Positions 17,459 to 25,802 of a stretch of DNA of 64,000 nt are shown here, piece by piece. This DNA is from GCA-003244245 sp036378735. Its GTDB lineage: Bacteria; Actinomycetota; Actinomycetes; Mycobacteriales; Pseudonocardiaceae. Numbering within the stretch: position 1 is the stretch's first letter; the number at the start of each line of letters is the position of its first letter. The DNA lies in contig DASUVX010000031.1 of the NCBI GenBank assembly GCA_036378735.1, positions 40,418 through 104,417 on the forward strand, given 5' to 3'. A program made the translations under genes and the position numbers. The notes beneath the pieces are model-generated. The model was given only the letters and a program-made list of their open reading frames with translations, did not search any database and was not told the origin of the DNA.

Positions 17459-17988
17459 CGCGCCATCACCCTTCCGCGCCCCACCCCGACATGGAGACAT
17501 ATCGGGGTAAGCGGGGTGTCTTTAGGCCCGATATGGCTCCATGTCGGGCGGGTGTGCAGGTGCCGGTGGGGGCGCTGCAGGGGGCACTGGCGGCGGAGCA
17601 TGCGGCGGTGTGGGTATACGGGGTGGCGGGTGCGTTCGTGTCCAGCGGGTTGGCGCGCCGGCTGGACGAGGCCGCGACCGCGCACCAGGCTCGGCGCGAC
17701 GCCACGCAGCGATTGCTCATCGATGCGGGCGTGACGCCGGTGCCACCGGAACCGGGATATCTCGGCCCGGAGCCGGTCACCGACGCCGCCTCAGCACTCC
17801 GGCTGATGATCACCGCCGAGATGGACGCAGCCGGGGCATGGCGCTCAGTGGTGGAACGCAGCCCGGCCGATCCGGATCTGCGCGGGACCGCGCTGGAGGC
17901 GCTGACGGCAGCGGCCGTACGAGCCACCCGGTGGCGCGCCACCGCCGGCGCCACCCCACTGACAGTGCCGTTTCCTGGAGCGCCGTAG
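17455..17988 (+). CDS. DUF4439 ferritin-like protein, Rv2844-like, with a palindrome-encoded N-terminus
   Basis: The conserved part (from VGALQGALAAEHAAVWVYGVAGAFV) is a ferritin-like helical bundle of the DUF4439 family, with Glu-His pairs (AAEHAA) and a later MITAEMDAAGAWRSVVE helix that could hold a metal. Function is unknown. ATG at 17455 overlaps the upstream stop (ATGA), which favours coupled translation from there. In that case palindrome copy 3 encodes about residues 11-32, in frame and with no stop. ATG 17491, ATG 17533 and GTG 17551 are alternative starts within or after the repeat. Confidence 0.8.
   Translation: MTRHHPSAPHPDMETYRGKRGVFRPDMAPCRAGVQVPVGALQGALAAEHAAVWVYGVAGAFVSSGLARRLDEAATAHQARRDATQRLLIDAGVTPVPPEPGYLGPEPVTDAASALRLMITAEMDAAGAWRSVVERSPADPDLRGTALEALTAAAVRATRWRATAGATPLTVPFPGAP
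17485..17548. repeat. Palindromic element, copy 3
   Basis: Arms at 17485-17506 and 17527-17548 are 22 bp with one mismatch (GGCTCC for GTCTCC in the right arm) around a 20-base centre. It lies 27 bases after the ATGA junction of the lipoprotein and DUF4439 genes, in the DUF4439 frame, and reads PDMETYRG-KRGVFR-PDMAPCR. The spacing between the arms is the same in codons as in every other complete copy. Confidence 0.93.
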
Positions 17989-18006
17989 AGGAAGGATCGC
18001 AACGAG

Positions 18007-18417
18007 GTGAAAACCGAGCAGATTCGTATCCAGACCGGCTCGCGAGAACAGGTATCCGATCTGACGAACCAGTGCCGGGACTTTCTCGACCGGATCGAGG
18101 CCGGCGATGGACTGCTGCACCTGTGGGTGCCGCACGCGACCGCCGGCCTGGCCGTGATCGAGACGGGCTCCGGTAGTGAGGCTGACCTGCTCGCAGCGTT
18201 ACGCGAGTTGCTCCCGGCCGACGACCGGTGGCGCCACCAGCATGGCTCAGCCGGACACGGCAGGTGCCACATACTGCCGGCGCTGGTGCCTCCCTACGCC
18301 AGCCTCCCGGTGTTCGGTGGACAGCTCGCGTTGGGCACCTGGCAGTCGATCTGCTTGGTGGACATCAACGTCGATAACCCGGACCGCACCGTGCGGTTGA
18401 GTTTTCTGGCCGGCTGA
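18007..18417 (+). CDS. YjbQ/UPF0047 family protein
   Basis: The 136-residue protein has the family motifs LWVPHATAGLAVIE, HGSAGHGRCHILPAL and LGTWQSICLVDINVDNPDRTV, with a cluster of conserved histidines near a probable metal site. Family members have weak thiamin-phosphate-synthase-like activity in vitro, but the physiological role is unknown. GTG at 18007 follows AGGAAGGA. It runs in the same direction as the DUF4439 gene and converges on proS with only four bases between. Confidence 0.9.
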   Translation: MKTEQIRIQTGSREQVSDLTNQCRDFLDRIEAGDGLLHLWVPHATAGLAVIETGSGSEADLLAALRELLPADDRWRHQHGSAGHGRCHILPALVPPYASLPVFGGQLALGTWQSICLVDINVDNPDRTVRLSFLAG

Positions 18418-18421
18418 CGGG

Positions 18422-20170
18422 CTACTTGCTACATAACTCCTGCAGGTGCGCCACCGCGCCGTCCACCGGCACCTCGGTGCGCTCGCCGGTGGCGCGGTCC
18501 TTGACCTCCACGACACCCGAGGCGAGGCCACGGCCGACCACCAGGATGGTCGGCACGCCGATCAGCTCGGCGTCGGCGAACTTCACCCCTGGAGTGGCCG
18601 TACGGTCGTCGAGGATCACCCGCACGCCGGCGGCGTCCAGCTCAGCGGCCAGCTGCTCACCGGTGGCACGGATCTTCTCGTCCTTACCCGCGATCACGAC
18701 GTGCACGTCGGCTGGGGCGACCTCGCGGGGCCAGACCAGCCCGTGCTGGTCGTGGCTCTGCTCGGCAATGGCGCCGACCAACCGGGAGACCCCGATGCCG
18801 TAAGAACCCATGGTGATCCGGATCGGCTTGCCGTCGGGTCCCAGCGCGTCCAACCCGAAGGCGTCGGTGTACTTGCGCCCGAGCTGGAAGATGTGCCCGA
18901 TCTCGATCCCCCGGGCGGCGACCAGGGTGCCGGCCCCGTCCGGCGACGGGTCGCCGGCGCGCACCTCGGCGGCCTCGATCGTGCCGTCCGGGGTGAAGTC
19001 GCGCCCGCACACCAGATCGACAACGTGATGATCGGGGCGGTCCGCGCCGGTAGCCCATGCAGTACCCCGGACCACCCGGGGATCGACGAGGTAGCGCACC
19101 CCGTGTTCAGCCAGCGAGCCCGGCCCGATGTAGCCCTTGACCAGGAACGGGTGCGCGGCGAAGTCGGCGTCGTCGAGCAGCGCCACGTCGACCGGATCCA
19201 GCGAGGCTTGTAGGCGTTTCATGTCGACCTCGCGGTCGCCCGGCACCCCCACGCCGACCAGCACCCAGCCTGCCGCGCCGGGTTGCCTGGTCTTGACCAT
19301 GACGTTCTTCAGGGCGTCCGCGGCGCTGAAGGTGCGACCTAGACCTGCTCCGTTGAGGTGGTCGACCAGCGTGTCGATGGTCGGGGTGTCCGGCGTGTGC
19401 AACACCCGGGCCGGTGGCAGGCCGTCGACGGGCAGCTCCGGGGGCGCTGGGGTGGTCACCGCTTCGACGTTCGCCGCGTATCCGGACTCCGTGCTGCGCA
19501 CGAAGGTGTCCTCGCCGGTTTCTGCCTCGGCGAGGAACTCCTCGCTGGCGGAGCCGCCCATCGCGCCGGACACCGCCGACACGATCACATAGCGCAACCC
19601 CAGCCGGTCGAAGATCTTGACGTAGGCGTCCCGGTGCAGCTGGTAGGAGCGCGCCAGCCCGTCATCCGACAGGTCGAAGGAGTACGAGTCCTTCATCAGG
19701 AACTCCCGGCCGCGCAGGATACCGGCGCGGGGGCGTTCCTCGTCCCGGTACTTGGTCTGCACCTGGTAGAGAATCACCGGGTAGTCCTTGTAGGAGCTGT
19801 ACTCGCCCTTGACGGTGAGCGTGAACAGCTCCTCGTGAGTGGGCCCGAGCAGGTAGTCGGCACCCTTGCGGTCGCGCAGCCGGAACACGTTGGCGCCGTA
19901 CTCGGTCCAGCGACCGGTGGCCTGGTAGGGCTCCCGGGGCAACAACGCCGGGAACTGGATCTCCTGGGCGCCGATGGCGTCCATCTCCTGGCGCACCACG
20001 GCCTCGATGTTGCGCAGCACACGCAAGCCCAGCGGCAGCCACGAATAGATCCCCGGGCCGACGCGCCGCACGTACCCGGCGCGGACCAGCAGCCGATGGC
20101 TGGGCACTTCGGCGTCCGCCGGGTCCTCGCGCAGGGTGCGCAGGAACAGCGCCGACAACCTGGTGATCAT
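18422..20170 (-). CDS. proS: Prolyl-tRNA synthetase
   Basis: ProRS (582 residues) is the bacterial type with an editing insertion domain. The N-terminus MITRLSALFLRTLREDPADAEVPSH, motif 1 PGIYSWLPLGLRVL, motif 2 KYRDEERPRAGILRGREF, the insertion domain (about residues 220-400), motif 3 GSYGIGVSRLVGA and the anticodon-binding C-terminus are all present. The position beside the Rv2843/Rv2844-like pair matches mycobacteria. Confidence 0.97.
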   Translation of the reverse strand: MITRLSALFLRTLREDPADAEVPSHRLLVRAGYVRRVGPGIYSWLPLGLRVLRNIEAVVRQEMDAIGAQEIQFPALLPREPYQATGRWTEYGANVFRLRDRKGADYLLGPTHEELFTLTVKGEYSSYKDYPVILYQVQTKYRDEERPRAGILRGREFLMKDSYSFDLSDDGLARSYQLHRDAYVKIFDRLGLRYVIVSAVSGAMGGSASEEFLAEAETGEDTFVRSTESGYAANVEAVTTPAPPELPVDGLPPARVLHTPDTPTIDTLVDHLNGAGLGRTFSAADALKNVMVKTRQPGAAGWVLVGVGVPGDREVDMKRLQASLDPVDVALLDDADFAAHPFLVKGYIGPGSLAEHGVRYLVDPRVVRGTAWATGADRPDHHVVDLVCGRDFTPDGTIEAAEVRAGDPSPDGAGTLVAARGIEIGHIFQLGRKYTDAFGLDALGPDGKPIRITMGSYGIGVSRLVGAIAEQSHDQHGLVWPREVAPADVHVVIAGKDEKIRATGEQLAAELDAAGVRVILDDRTATPGVKFADAELIGVPTILVVGRGLASGVVEVKDRATGERTEVPVDGAVAHLQELCSK

Positions 20171-20246
20171 GACTTCGGGGACTCCTCAAACAGATGAATC
20201 ACGGGGGTCGCAGCGTATCCCCCCGCAGGACATGCCGATGGTGCCC

Positions 20247-20753
20247 CTATGCAGTTTCCCAGTTCGAGGACAGTTCTGGCGCGCCGGCGAGGGTCTGGTA
20301 GACGACGCAGTAGCGCTCGGTGAGCCGGATCAGGGTGTCGAGCTGCTCGGTGGTGGCGGTGGTATCCAAGCTGTACTGCAGGCGGATGGACCGGAAGCCG
20401 ACGGGCGCTTCGCGGCAGACCGCCAGTGTGCCGCGGAAATCGAGGTCACCTTCGACGTGCACGGTGCCACCGGCGACGGGGATGTCGAGTGAGGTGGCCA
20501 CCGCCCGCAGCGTCACACCCGCGCACGCAGCTAGCGCCTCCAGCAACATGTCGCCTGAGCACAGCGACAACCCATCGCCTCCGGTGGCCGGATGCAGGCC
20601 GGCCTCGGCCAGGGCCCGGCCGGTCTGTACCGAGCAGGTAATGCCCTCACCGAGACTGCCCTGAGCTCGCAACGTGACGAGAGCGGCCGTGGCGTCGTCC
20701 CGGTACTGCCGCTTGAGCGGATCCTGAAGGGCCCGGAGCTGTTGGCGGTCCAT
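20247..20753 (-). CDS. OsmC-family protein
   Basis: About 168 residues with the OsmC fold. The two redox cysteines of the family are visible in LEALAACAGVTL and TERYCVVYQTL. Such proteins reduce organic or lipid hydroperoxides. ATG at 20753 (MDRQQLRALQ) was preferred; ATG at 20768 adds five residues. It stands alone between proS and the C-S lyase gene. Confidence 0.85.
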   Translation of the reverse strand: MDRQQLRALQDPLKRQYRDDATAALVTLRAQGSLGEGITCSVQTGRALAEAGLHPATGGDGLSLCSGDMLLEALAACAGVTLRAVATSLDIPVAGGTVHVEGDLDFRGTLAVCREAPVGFRSIRLQYSLDTTATTEQLDTLIRLTERYCVVYQTLAGAPELSSNWETA

Positions 20754-20869
20754 GCCCCATGGTGACATCCATCAATTCACGCCGCGTTCCGTGCCGGCCC
20801 AGCAAACCCCGGGGTGAGATACACACCTCACAGAGCAGCTTCATCGCGTGGCGCTACCCGGCAAGGCAA

Positions 20870-22021
20870 CTAACCCTCGATAGTGCGCTCGACGCGGCGC
20901 AGGGCCTCGCGCAGGAGAGGCAACGAGGTGCCGTGATTGAGCCGGATCCGCCCAACTCCCTGGTCGGCGGGCAGCGCGAATTCGTGTCCTGGGCTGACCG
21001 CGAGGCGCCCTTGTTCGAGCAACAGCCGGGCTGGGTCGTCACCGAGCCCGGCATCGCGCAGATCCAACCAGGCCAGGTAACCCGCCATGCCGGGATGCGC
21101 CCGTACCCCAGGCGTGCGCCGCACCCAGGCGGCCAGCTCGGCGCGAGTCCGATCCAGGTGCAGCCGCAGCTCGTCGAGCCAGCCACCATCATCGACCCAG
21201 GCGGCGATGCTGGCGGCGACTCCAGGTACCGACGCGCGCAGCCGCTCGTACCGCGGCACCGCGTCGACGACCCGCGCGGTACCCGGCTGGGCTTGAAGCA
21301 GCGCGCACTTCAACCCGGGCACGTTCCAACCCTTGGAGATGCTGGTGACGGTCACCGCGTGGGCAGCAGCCGGTGGCGAGCTGGCCGCGTACGGGGTGAA
21401 CTTGAGGTCGCTGGCCAGCAACGGAGCGTGCACCTCATCGGACACCACCTGAGCGCCTCGCGTCTCCACGATCTCCGAAACGGCCGCCAGCTCTTCGCTG
21501 CTGAACACCCGGCCGGTCGGATTGTGCGGGTGGCACAGCAATAACCCGCGCGCGCTGCCACTTAGCGCGTCATCCAGCCGCTGCAGGTCCAATGCCCAGC
21601 CCTGCGGCCGGTCCAGCAGCGGCCACGGCACCGCGACGCGGCCCAGCGCCTGGAGCAGAGCGAAAAACGGTGGGTACGCCGGAGTGAGCAGCACGACGCC
21701 GTCGCCCGGCTCGGTCAACACCCGCAGGGACGCTTCGATCCCGGCCATCACATCGGCTACCGGGCAGGCCAGCGCGGGATCGGGCCACCAGCCCTGATAG
21801 CGCGCCGCCCAGCTGGCGAATGCCTCGGCCAGACCCACCGGTTCGGAATAACCCAGGTCGTGTGCATCGAGTGCCCCACGGGCCGCCTCGAATACCGGGC
21901 GGGCCAGCGGAAAATCCATCTCCGCAACCCAGGCAGGCAGCACGTCGGGTGGGTAACGGGACCACTTCATCGTCCGGCGCGCGCGGAGGGCCTCAAGACT
22001 GAGCGCATCGAATCCCACCAA
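20870..22021 (-). CDS. PLP-dependent C-S lyase, MalY/PatB family
   Basis: The 383-residue enzyme is an aminotransferase-fold class I/II protein. WVAEMDFPLARPVFEA near the N-terminus is typical of the MalY/PatB cystathionine beta-lyase group, NPTGRVFS and VVSDEVHAPLL bind the cofactor, and the PLP lysine is in SISKGWNVPGLK (about residue 230). It likely cleaves cystathionine or a related cysteine conjugate. Regulatory roles known for MalY cannot be judged from sequence. Confidence 0.9.
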   Translation of the reverse strand: MVGFDALSLEALRARRTMKWSRYPPDVLPAWVAEMDFPLARPVFEAARGALDAHDLGYSEPVGLAEAFASWAARYQGWWPDPALACPVADVMAGIEASLRVLTEPGDGVVLLTPAYPPFFALLQALGRVAVPWPLLDRPQGWALDLQRLDDALSGSARGLLLCHPHNPTGRVFSSEELAAVSEIVETRGAQVVSDEVHAPLLASDLKFTPYAASSPPAAAHAVTVTSISKGWNVPGLKCALLQAQPGTARVVDAVPRYERLRASVPGVAASIAAWVDDGGWLDELRLHLDRTRAELAAWVRRTPGVRAHPGMAGYLAWLDLRDAGLGDDPARLLLEQGRLAVSPGHEFALPADQGVGRIRLNHGTSLPLLREALRRVERTIEG

Positions 22022-22106
22022 AATTATCTACCCATGCTGAGGCGGTAAGCACCAGTGAGCGGCGGGGAATTCGATCTGGGTACCTCCAGCTTGTTCACAG
22101 CGGGCG

Positions 22107-23327
22107 TCAGGCGTTTGAGGGGTTGCGCAGCGCCACGACAGGGCCGATCACCACGATGGCGGGCGGGCGGATAACGGCTGCGGCGACGCGGTCGGCCGCT
22201 TCGCGCAGCGTGCAGCGCACCACCCGCTGGCCACGCAGGGTGCCGTCGGCGATGACCGCGACCGGGGTGTCCGGCGGCCTGCCGCAGGTGATCAGCGTCT
22301 CGGCGAACACGCCGATTCGCTCCACCGCCATCAGCAGCACCAGGGTGCCGCGCAGCCGGCCGAGCGCCGGCCAGTCCACCAGGCAGGTCGGATCGTCTGG
22401 CGCCACATGCCCAGACACGACGACGAACTCGTGGGTCACCGCGCGGTGCGTCACCGGGATCCCCGCCGCGGCCGGCACGGCGATGGCGCTGGTGATCCCG
22501 GGGACCACGGTGACCGGTACCCCGGCGTCCGCGCAGGCCAGCACTTCCTCGAAGCCGCGCCCGAAGACGTAGGGGTCACCGCCTTTGAGGCGCACCACGA
22601 ACCGGCCGGCTCGGGCGTGTTCGATCAATTGAGCGTTGATCTGCTCCTGGGCCATCGCGCGGCCGTAGGGCACCTTCGCCGCGTCGATCACCGTGACGTG
22701 CCCGCCGAGCTCGTCGAGCAGTTCGCGGGGCGCGAGCCGATCTGCCAGCACCACGTCGGCGCGGGCCAGCAGCCGGCGCCCCCGCACGGTGATCAAATCC
22801 GGATCGCCGGGCCCAGCGCCCACCAGCGCCACTCCCGGCGTCGTGACGTGGTCTTCGGCGTCCGGCGCGTCGTCCACTATCCCGGTGCGCAGAGCGTCGA
22901 CCAGCGCATCCCGGACGGCGGCGGAACGGCGCGGGCGGCGCCCGGCCAGCACACCGATGAGCAACCCGTCGTGTTCGCCGGTGGCGGCGGTGACCGCACT
23001 ACCACCGGTGGCGTCGTCCGCGCGCACGCAGAACACCCGCCGCCGCTGCGCCTCGGCGGCCACCGCTGCGTTCACCGCGCGATCGGAGCTACATGCCAGC
23101 GCATACCAGGCGCCCTCCAGGTCTCCGTCGGCGTAGCCGCGCACCTCCCAGCGCAGCTCCCCCGCAGTGGCCATCGCCTCCACCGCTGGGGTGGCCTCAG
23201 GAGCGACGAGCAGCACGTCTGCGCCGGCCCCGATCAGCCGCGGTAGCCGCCGCTGCGCAACCGTGCCGGCGCCGACCACCACGACCCGGCGCCCGGTCAG
23301 ATCCAGCCCGACCAGGTATGGCGTCAC
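22107..23327 (-). CDS. cysG: Siroheme synthase-type fusion: precorrin-2 dehydrogenase plus uroporphyrinogen-III methyltransferase
   Basis: The 406-residue protein has an N-terminal NAD-binding precorrin-2 dehydrogenase/ferrochelatase domain (YLVGLDLTGRRVVVVGAGTVAQRRL) and a C-terminal SUMT domain (VALVGAGPGDPDLITVRGRR, VVRLKGGDPYVFGRG, VVPGITSAIAVPAAAGIP). Together they convert uroporphyrinogen III to precorrin-2 and towards siroheme, and supply B12 synthesis. The length matches mycobacterial CysG (Rv2847c). GTG at 23327 overlaps the cbiC stop (GTGA); the longer open frame upstream is antisense shadow. A second, stand-alone SUMT lies at 28304. Confidence 0.94.
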   Translation of the reverse strand: MTPYLVGLDLTGRRVVVVGAGTVAQRRLPRLIGAGADVLLVAPEATPAVEAMATAGELRWEVRGYADGDLEGAWYALACSSDRAVNAAVAAEAQRRRVFCVRADDATGGSAVTAATGEHDGLLIGVLAGRRPRRSAAVRDALVDALRTGIVDDAPDAEDHVTTPGVALVGAGPGDPDLITVRGRRLLARADVVLADRLAPRELLDELGGHVTVIDAAKVPYGRAMAQEQINAQLIEHARAGRFVVRLKGGDPYVFGRGFEEVLACADAGVPVTVVPGITSAIAVPAAAGIPVTHRAVTHEFVVVSGHVAPDDPTCLVDWPALGRLRGTLVLLMAVERIGVFAETLITCGRPPDTPVAVIADGTLRGQRVVRCTLREAADRVAAAVIRPPAIVVIGPVVALRNPSNA

Positions 23328-23914
23328 GGCACCGGCTGCCGGCACAGCAGCGCATTGACCACCGCGGCAGCGACCGCGGTGCCGCCCTTGGCGCTGCGGT
23401 TGGACAGCGCCGGCAGGCCCGACTCCCGCAAAGCCGCCTTCGCAGCGGCCGCGTCGACGAACCCGACCGGCAGCCCGATCACCAGCACAGGATGGAGCAC
23501 TCCCTCCGCGGCGAGGCGGATCAGCTCGCGCAGCGCGGTCGGCGCGTTGCCTACCGCCCACACCGCGTCCTGGGGATGCCGCGCCGCGGCCGCCCGGATT
23601 CCCGCCGCGGAGCGCGTCAGTCCGGGCATCGGCGCCGGCGCCAGGTCCAGCGCGACCACACTTTCGCGCGAAGTGACACCGGCAGCGAGCATCCGGACAT
23701 CAACCACCAACGGCGCGCCCATAGCCAGCGCCTGCTGCCCCGCCCGCAGGGCGTCCTCGTCACAGCACAGATCGGTCGCGTAGGCCAGGTCCGCGCTGGC
23801 GTGGATCACGCGCTCGGTCACCGCACGGCTGACTCGCGGTAGCCGCGTGGTGTCCACCTGGGACCGGAGTATCCGGTATGACTCGACCTCGATCGGGTGC
23901 GCGGTCCACGCCAT
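23324..23914 (-). CDS. cbiC: Precorrin-8X / cobalt-precorrin-8 methylmutase
   Basis: CbiC/CobH (196 residues) moves the C11 methyl to C12 to form hydrogenobyrinate or cobyrinate. It shows YRILRSQVD, the catalytic-histidine segment VTERVIHASADL, VVDVRMLAAGV, WAVGNAPTAL and GLPVGFVDAAAAK. ATG at 23914 has GAGGAGGCGAC upstream, an excellent ribosome site. It is the first gene of a two-gene minus-strand unit with cysG and diverges from a small plus-strand gene. Confidence 0.95.
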   Translation of the reverse strand: MAWTAHPIEVESYRILRSQVDTTRLPRVSRAVTERVIHASADLAYATDLCCDEDALRAGQQALAMGAPLVVDVRMLAAGVTSRESVVALDLAPAPMPGLTRSAAGIRAAAARHPQDAVWAVGNAPTALRELIRLAAEGVLHPVLVIGLPVGFVDAAAAKAALRESGLPALSNRSAKGGTAVAAAVVNALLCRQPVP

Positions 23915-24016
23915 GTCGCCTCCTCTGGTAGTTCTCTGGCGACGCCTCGGCACCGCGTACAGCTTGCCGTCACAATGGTGCTGCATTGAAGGTGGCGGGC
24001 TGAACGGAGACCGTGG

Positions 24017-24259
24017 ATGGATCTCGATGATCACGACGACGACCTTGCCACCCAGTATGTGCTGGCCCGGCGCCTGCGTCCGGACCTCGAGGGAGAAGAA
24101 CTCGCCCGCCTGATCGTCTCTAGACTCGACGAGGATCAGCTACTGAACCTCGCCGGGGACGCGCTGACATGGGCACAGCACCCGACCGACCGTCAAGAAT
24201 TGGCGATGCACTACGTAAAGAACTTCGTGCTCGCTATGGAAAGTGACCCCGACGGGTAA
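24017..24259 (+). CDS. Small acidic protein of unknown function (80 residues)
   Basis: ATG at 24017 follows GGAG at a good distance, and the frame ends with TAA at 24257-24259. The product is acidic (MDLDDHDDD..., SDPDG at the end) and apparently helical, with EGEELARLIVSRLDEDQLLNLAGDAL in the middle. I do not recognise the family. It lies between cbiC and the SOD-like gene. Coding character is supported by the ribosome site and lack of a competing gene on the other strand. Confidence 0.6.
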   Translation: MDLDDHDDDLATQYVLARRLRPDLEGEELARLIVSRLDEDQLLNLAGDALTWAQHPTDRQELAMHYVKNFVLAMESDPDG

Positions 24260-24303
24260 GGAATCTCTCTCGCTCTGCACATTCCGGGTGGCACGATACA
24301 GCC

Positions 24304-24948
24304 ATGCAAGCCGGGGGTGATCGATCTGGCAGGCGTCGGCGACGGCCGACGTTAGTCGCGGTCGGCGCTGTCCTGGTCCTGCTGCCGATCGGCCATCTGG
24401 ACCCCGAATTCAGCCGGCTCGCGCCCGTGGCCTGGTACAGCAGTCCGAAACCGGTCGTCGTGTTCGGCAGCGGCACCCTCACCATGCCGAACCGCACCTC
24501 AAAGGCGATCACTTACGACCCCGATCTGGCGCCCATCGGAGCCGCCATGACGGCCACCATCATCCCGACCTCGGAAGGGTCCACGGCTCAGCTCACGGTG
24601 CTCGGGCTGCTGCCTGACCGCGGGTACACGGTGTACGCCTACGACAAGGCTTGCGGGGCCACTCCTGGCGCGGCCGGCGCGCGTTTCCAGTATCACCTTG
24701 ATCCTGCGGCGACGTCTGCAGCGCTATCGGCTGACCCCGAATACGACAACCCGGACAACGAGATCTGGCTCGACGTGCGGACCGACGACGCCGGAACCGG
24801 CACCTCGGCCACCACCATTCCCTTCGTCCTCACCGACCGCGTACCGCGTTCGTTCGTGGTGCACGACGCGATGCACACCCCCAAAGACCCTGCGCACGCA
24901 GCGGACACCGGTGCCCGCATCGCCTGCCTCACCCTGTCTCCGCGGTGA
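24304..24948 (+). CDS. Membrane-anchored superoxide-dismutase-fold protein, metal ligands largely missing
   Basis: The 214-residue product has a basic start (RSGRRRRRP) and one hydrophobic segment (TLVAVGAVLVLLPIG), so it is anchored or secreted. The rest resembles the Cu/Zn-SOD domain: LTVLGLLPDRGYTVYAYDKACG, then FQYHLDP, NPDNEIWLDVRTDDAGTG and RSFVVHDAMHT. The usual copper HxH is replaced by YxY-like residues and the zinc histidines are not evident. Only the late His in VVHDAMHT aligns with a ligand. It is therefore probably not a classical dismutase. Confidence 0.7.
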   Translation: MQAGGDRSGRRRRRPTLVAVGAVLVLLPIGHLDPEFSRLAPVAWYSSPKPVVVFGSGTLTMPNRTSKAITYDPDLAPIGAAMTATIIPTSEGSTAQLTVLGLLPDRGYTVYAYDKACGATPGAAGARFQYHLDPAATSAALSADPEYDNPDNEIWLDVRTDDAGTGTSATTIPFVLTDRVPRSFVVHDAMHTPKDPAHAADTGARIACLTLSPR

Positions 24949-24961
24949 ATGGGATGGCCTC

Positions 24962-25786
24962 ATGCCACCGGCCACTGGACTGATCTCGTTCGTGGGTGCC
25001 GGACCCGGCGCAGCCGACCTGCTCACCCTCCGCGGCGCGAACCGGCTCGCCGCTGCGGATCTGGTGATCTGGGCGTCGTCGCTGGTGCCCGCCGAGGTGC
25101 TGACCCACTGCCGCGACGGGGTCGAAGTCCACGACTCGGCGGGCATGACGTTGGAGGACGTTCTGGCGGTGTACGCGGCGCACCCGGACGCCATGATCGT
25201 GCGGCTGCATTCGGGAGATGTCTCGCTGTATTCCGCGCTGACCGAGCAGCTGTCCTGGTGCCGGGAACAGCACCGGGCATTCGAGATAGTCCCGGGGGTC
25301 GGCTCGCTGGCCGCCGCTGCGGCCACCGCCGGGGTAGAGCTCACGGTGCCCGGAGTGGCCCAGAGCACCGTGCTCACCCGGCTCGGTGGGGGCCGGACCG
25401 CAACGTCGATGCCGTCCGGCGAGAGTGTCGCCGGCTTCGCCCGCCATGCGACCACCATGGCCATCTATCTGTCGGCGGCCCGGCCAGACACGTTGCGCCA
25501 GGAGCTGCTGGCCGGCTACCCACCGCAGACACCCGCCGTTGTGGTCGCGAAAGCCAGCTGGCCGGACGAGACCGTGATCACCACGACGGTGGACGGCCTA
25601 GCCGAAGCGCTCGGCGGATCGGGGATCCGCACCGCCGCGCTGGTACTGGTAGGGCCGGCGCTGGCAGGCGCCGGTTCCCGCAGCCGGCTCTACGACCCCA
25701 GCTACTCGCACGGATGCCGCCGCCGCTCGGCACCGGGCAGCACGTCGGGGCGGCCCATCCCGCCGGCAAAGCGCAAGTCCCCGTAG
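24962..25786 (+). CDS. cobM: Precorrin-4 C11-methyltransferase
   Basis: CobM/CbiF (274 residues) methylates C11 of precorrin-4. The tetrapyrrole methylase signatures are clear: ISFVGAGPGAADLLTLRG, IVRLHSGDVSLYSAL and EIVPGVGSLAAAAATAGVELTVPG. ATG at 24962 opens directly onto the family start. The C-terminal 25 residues are basic and variable. It follows the SOD-like gene by 13 bases and converges on the flavoprotein gene. Confidence 0.95.
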   Translation: MPPATGLISFVGAGPGAADLLTLRGANRLAAADLVIWASSLVPAEVLTHCRDGVEVHDSAGMTLEDVLAVYAAHPDAMIVRLHSGDVSLYSALTEQLSWCREQHRAFEIVPGVGSLAAAAATAGVELTVPGVAQSTVLTRLGGGRTATSMPSGESVAGFARHATTMAIYLSAARPDTLRQELLAGYPPQTPAVVVAKASWPDETVITTTVDGLAEALGGSGIRTAALVLVGPALAGAGSRSRLYDPSYSHGCRRRSAPGSTSGRPIPPAKRKSP

Positions 25787-25802
25787 TTCGGCCCGGCGCA
25801 AG

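Noticed and set aside
24970..24982. GCCACTG resembling part of a B12 box
   Set aside because: It lies inside the cobM coding sequence (codons for PATGL) with no surrounding riboswitch context.
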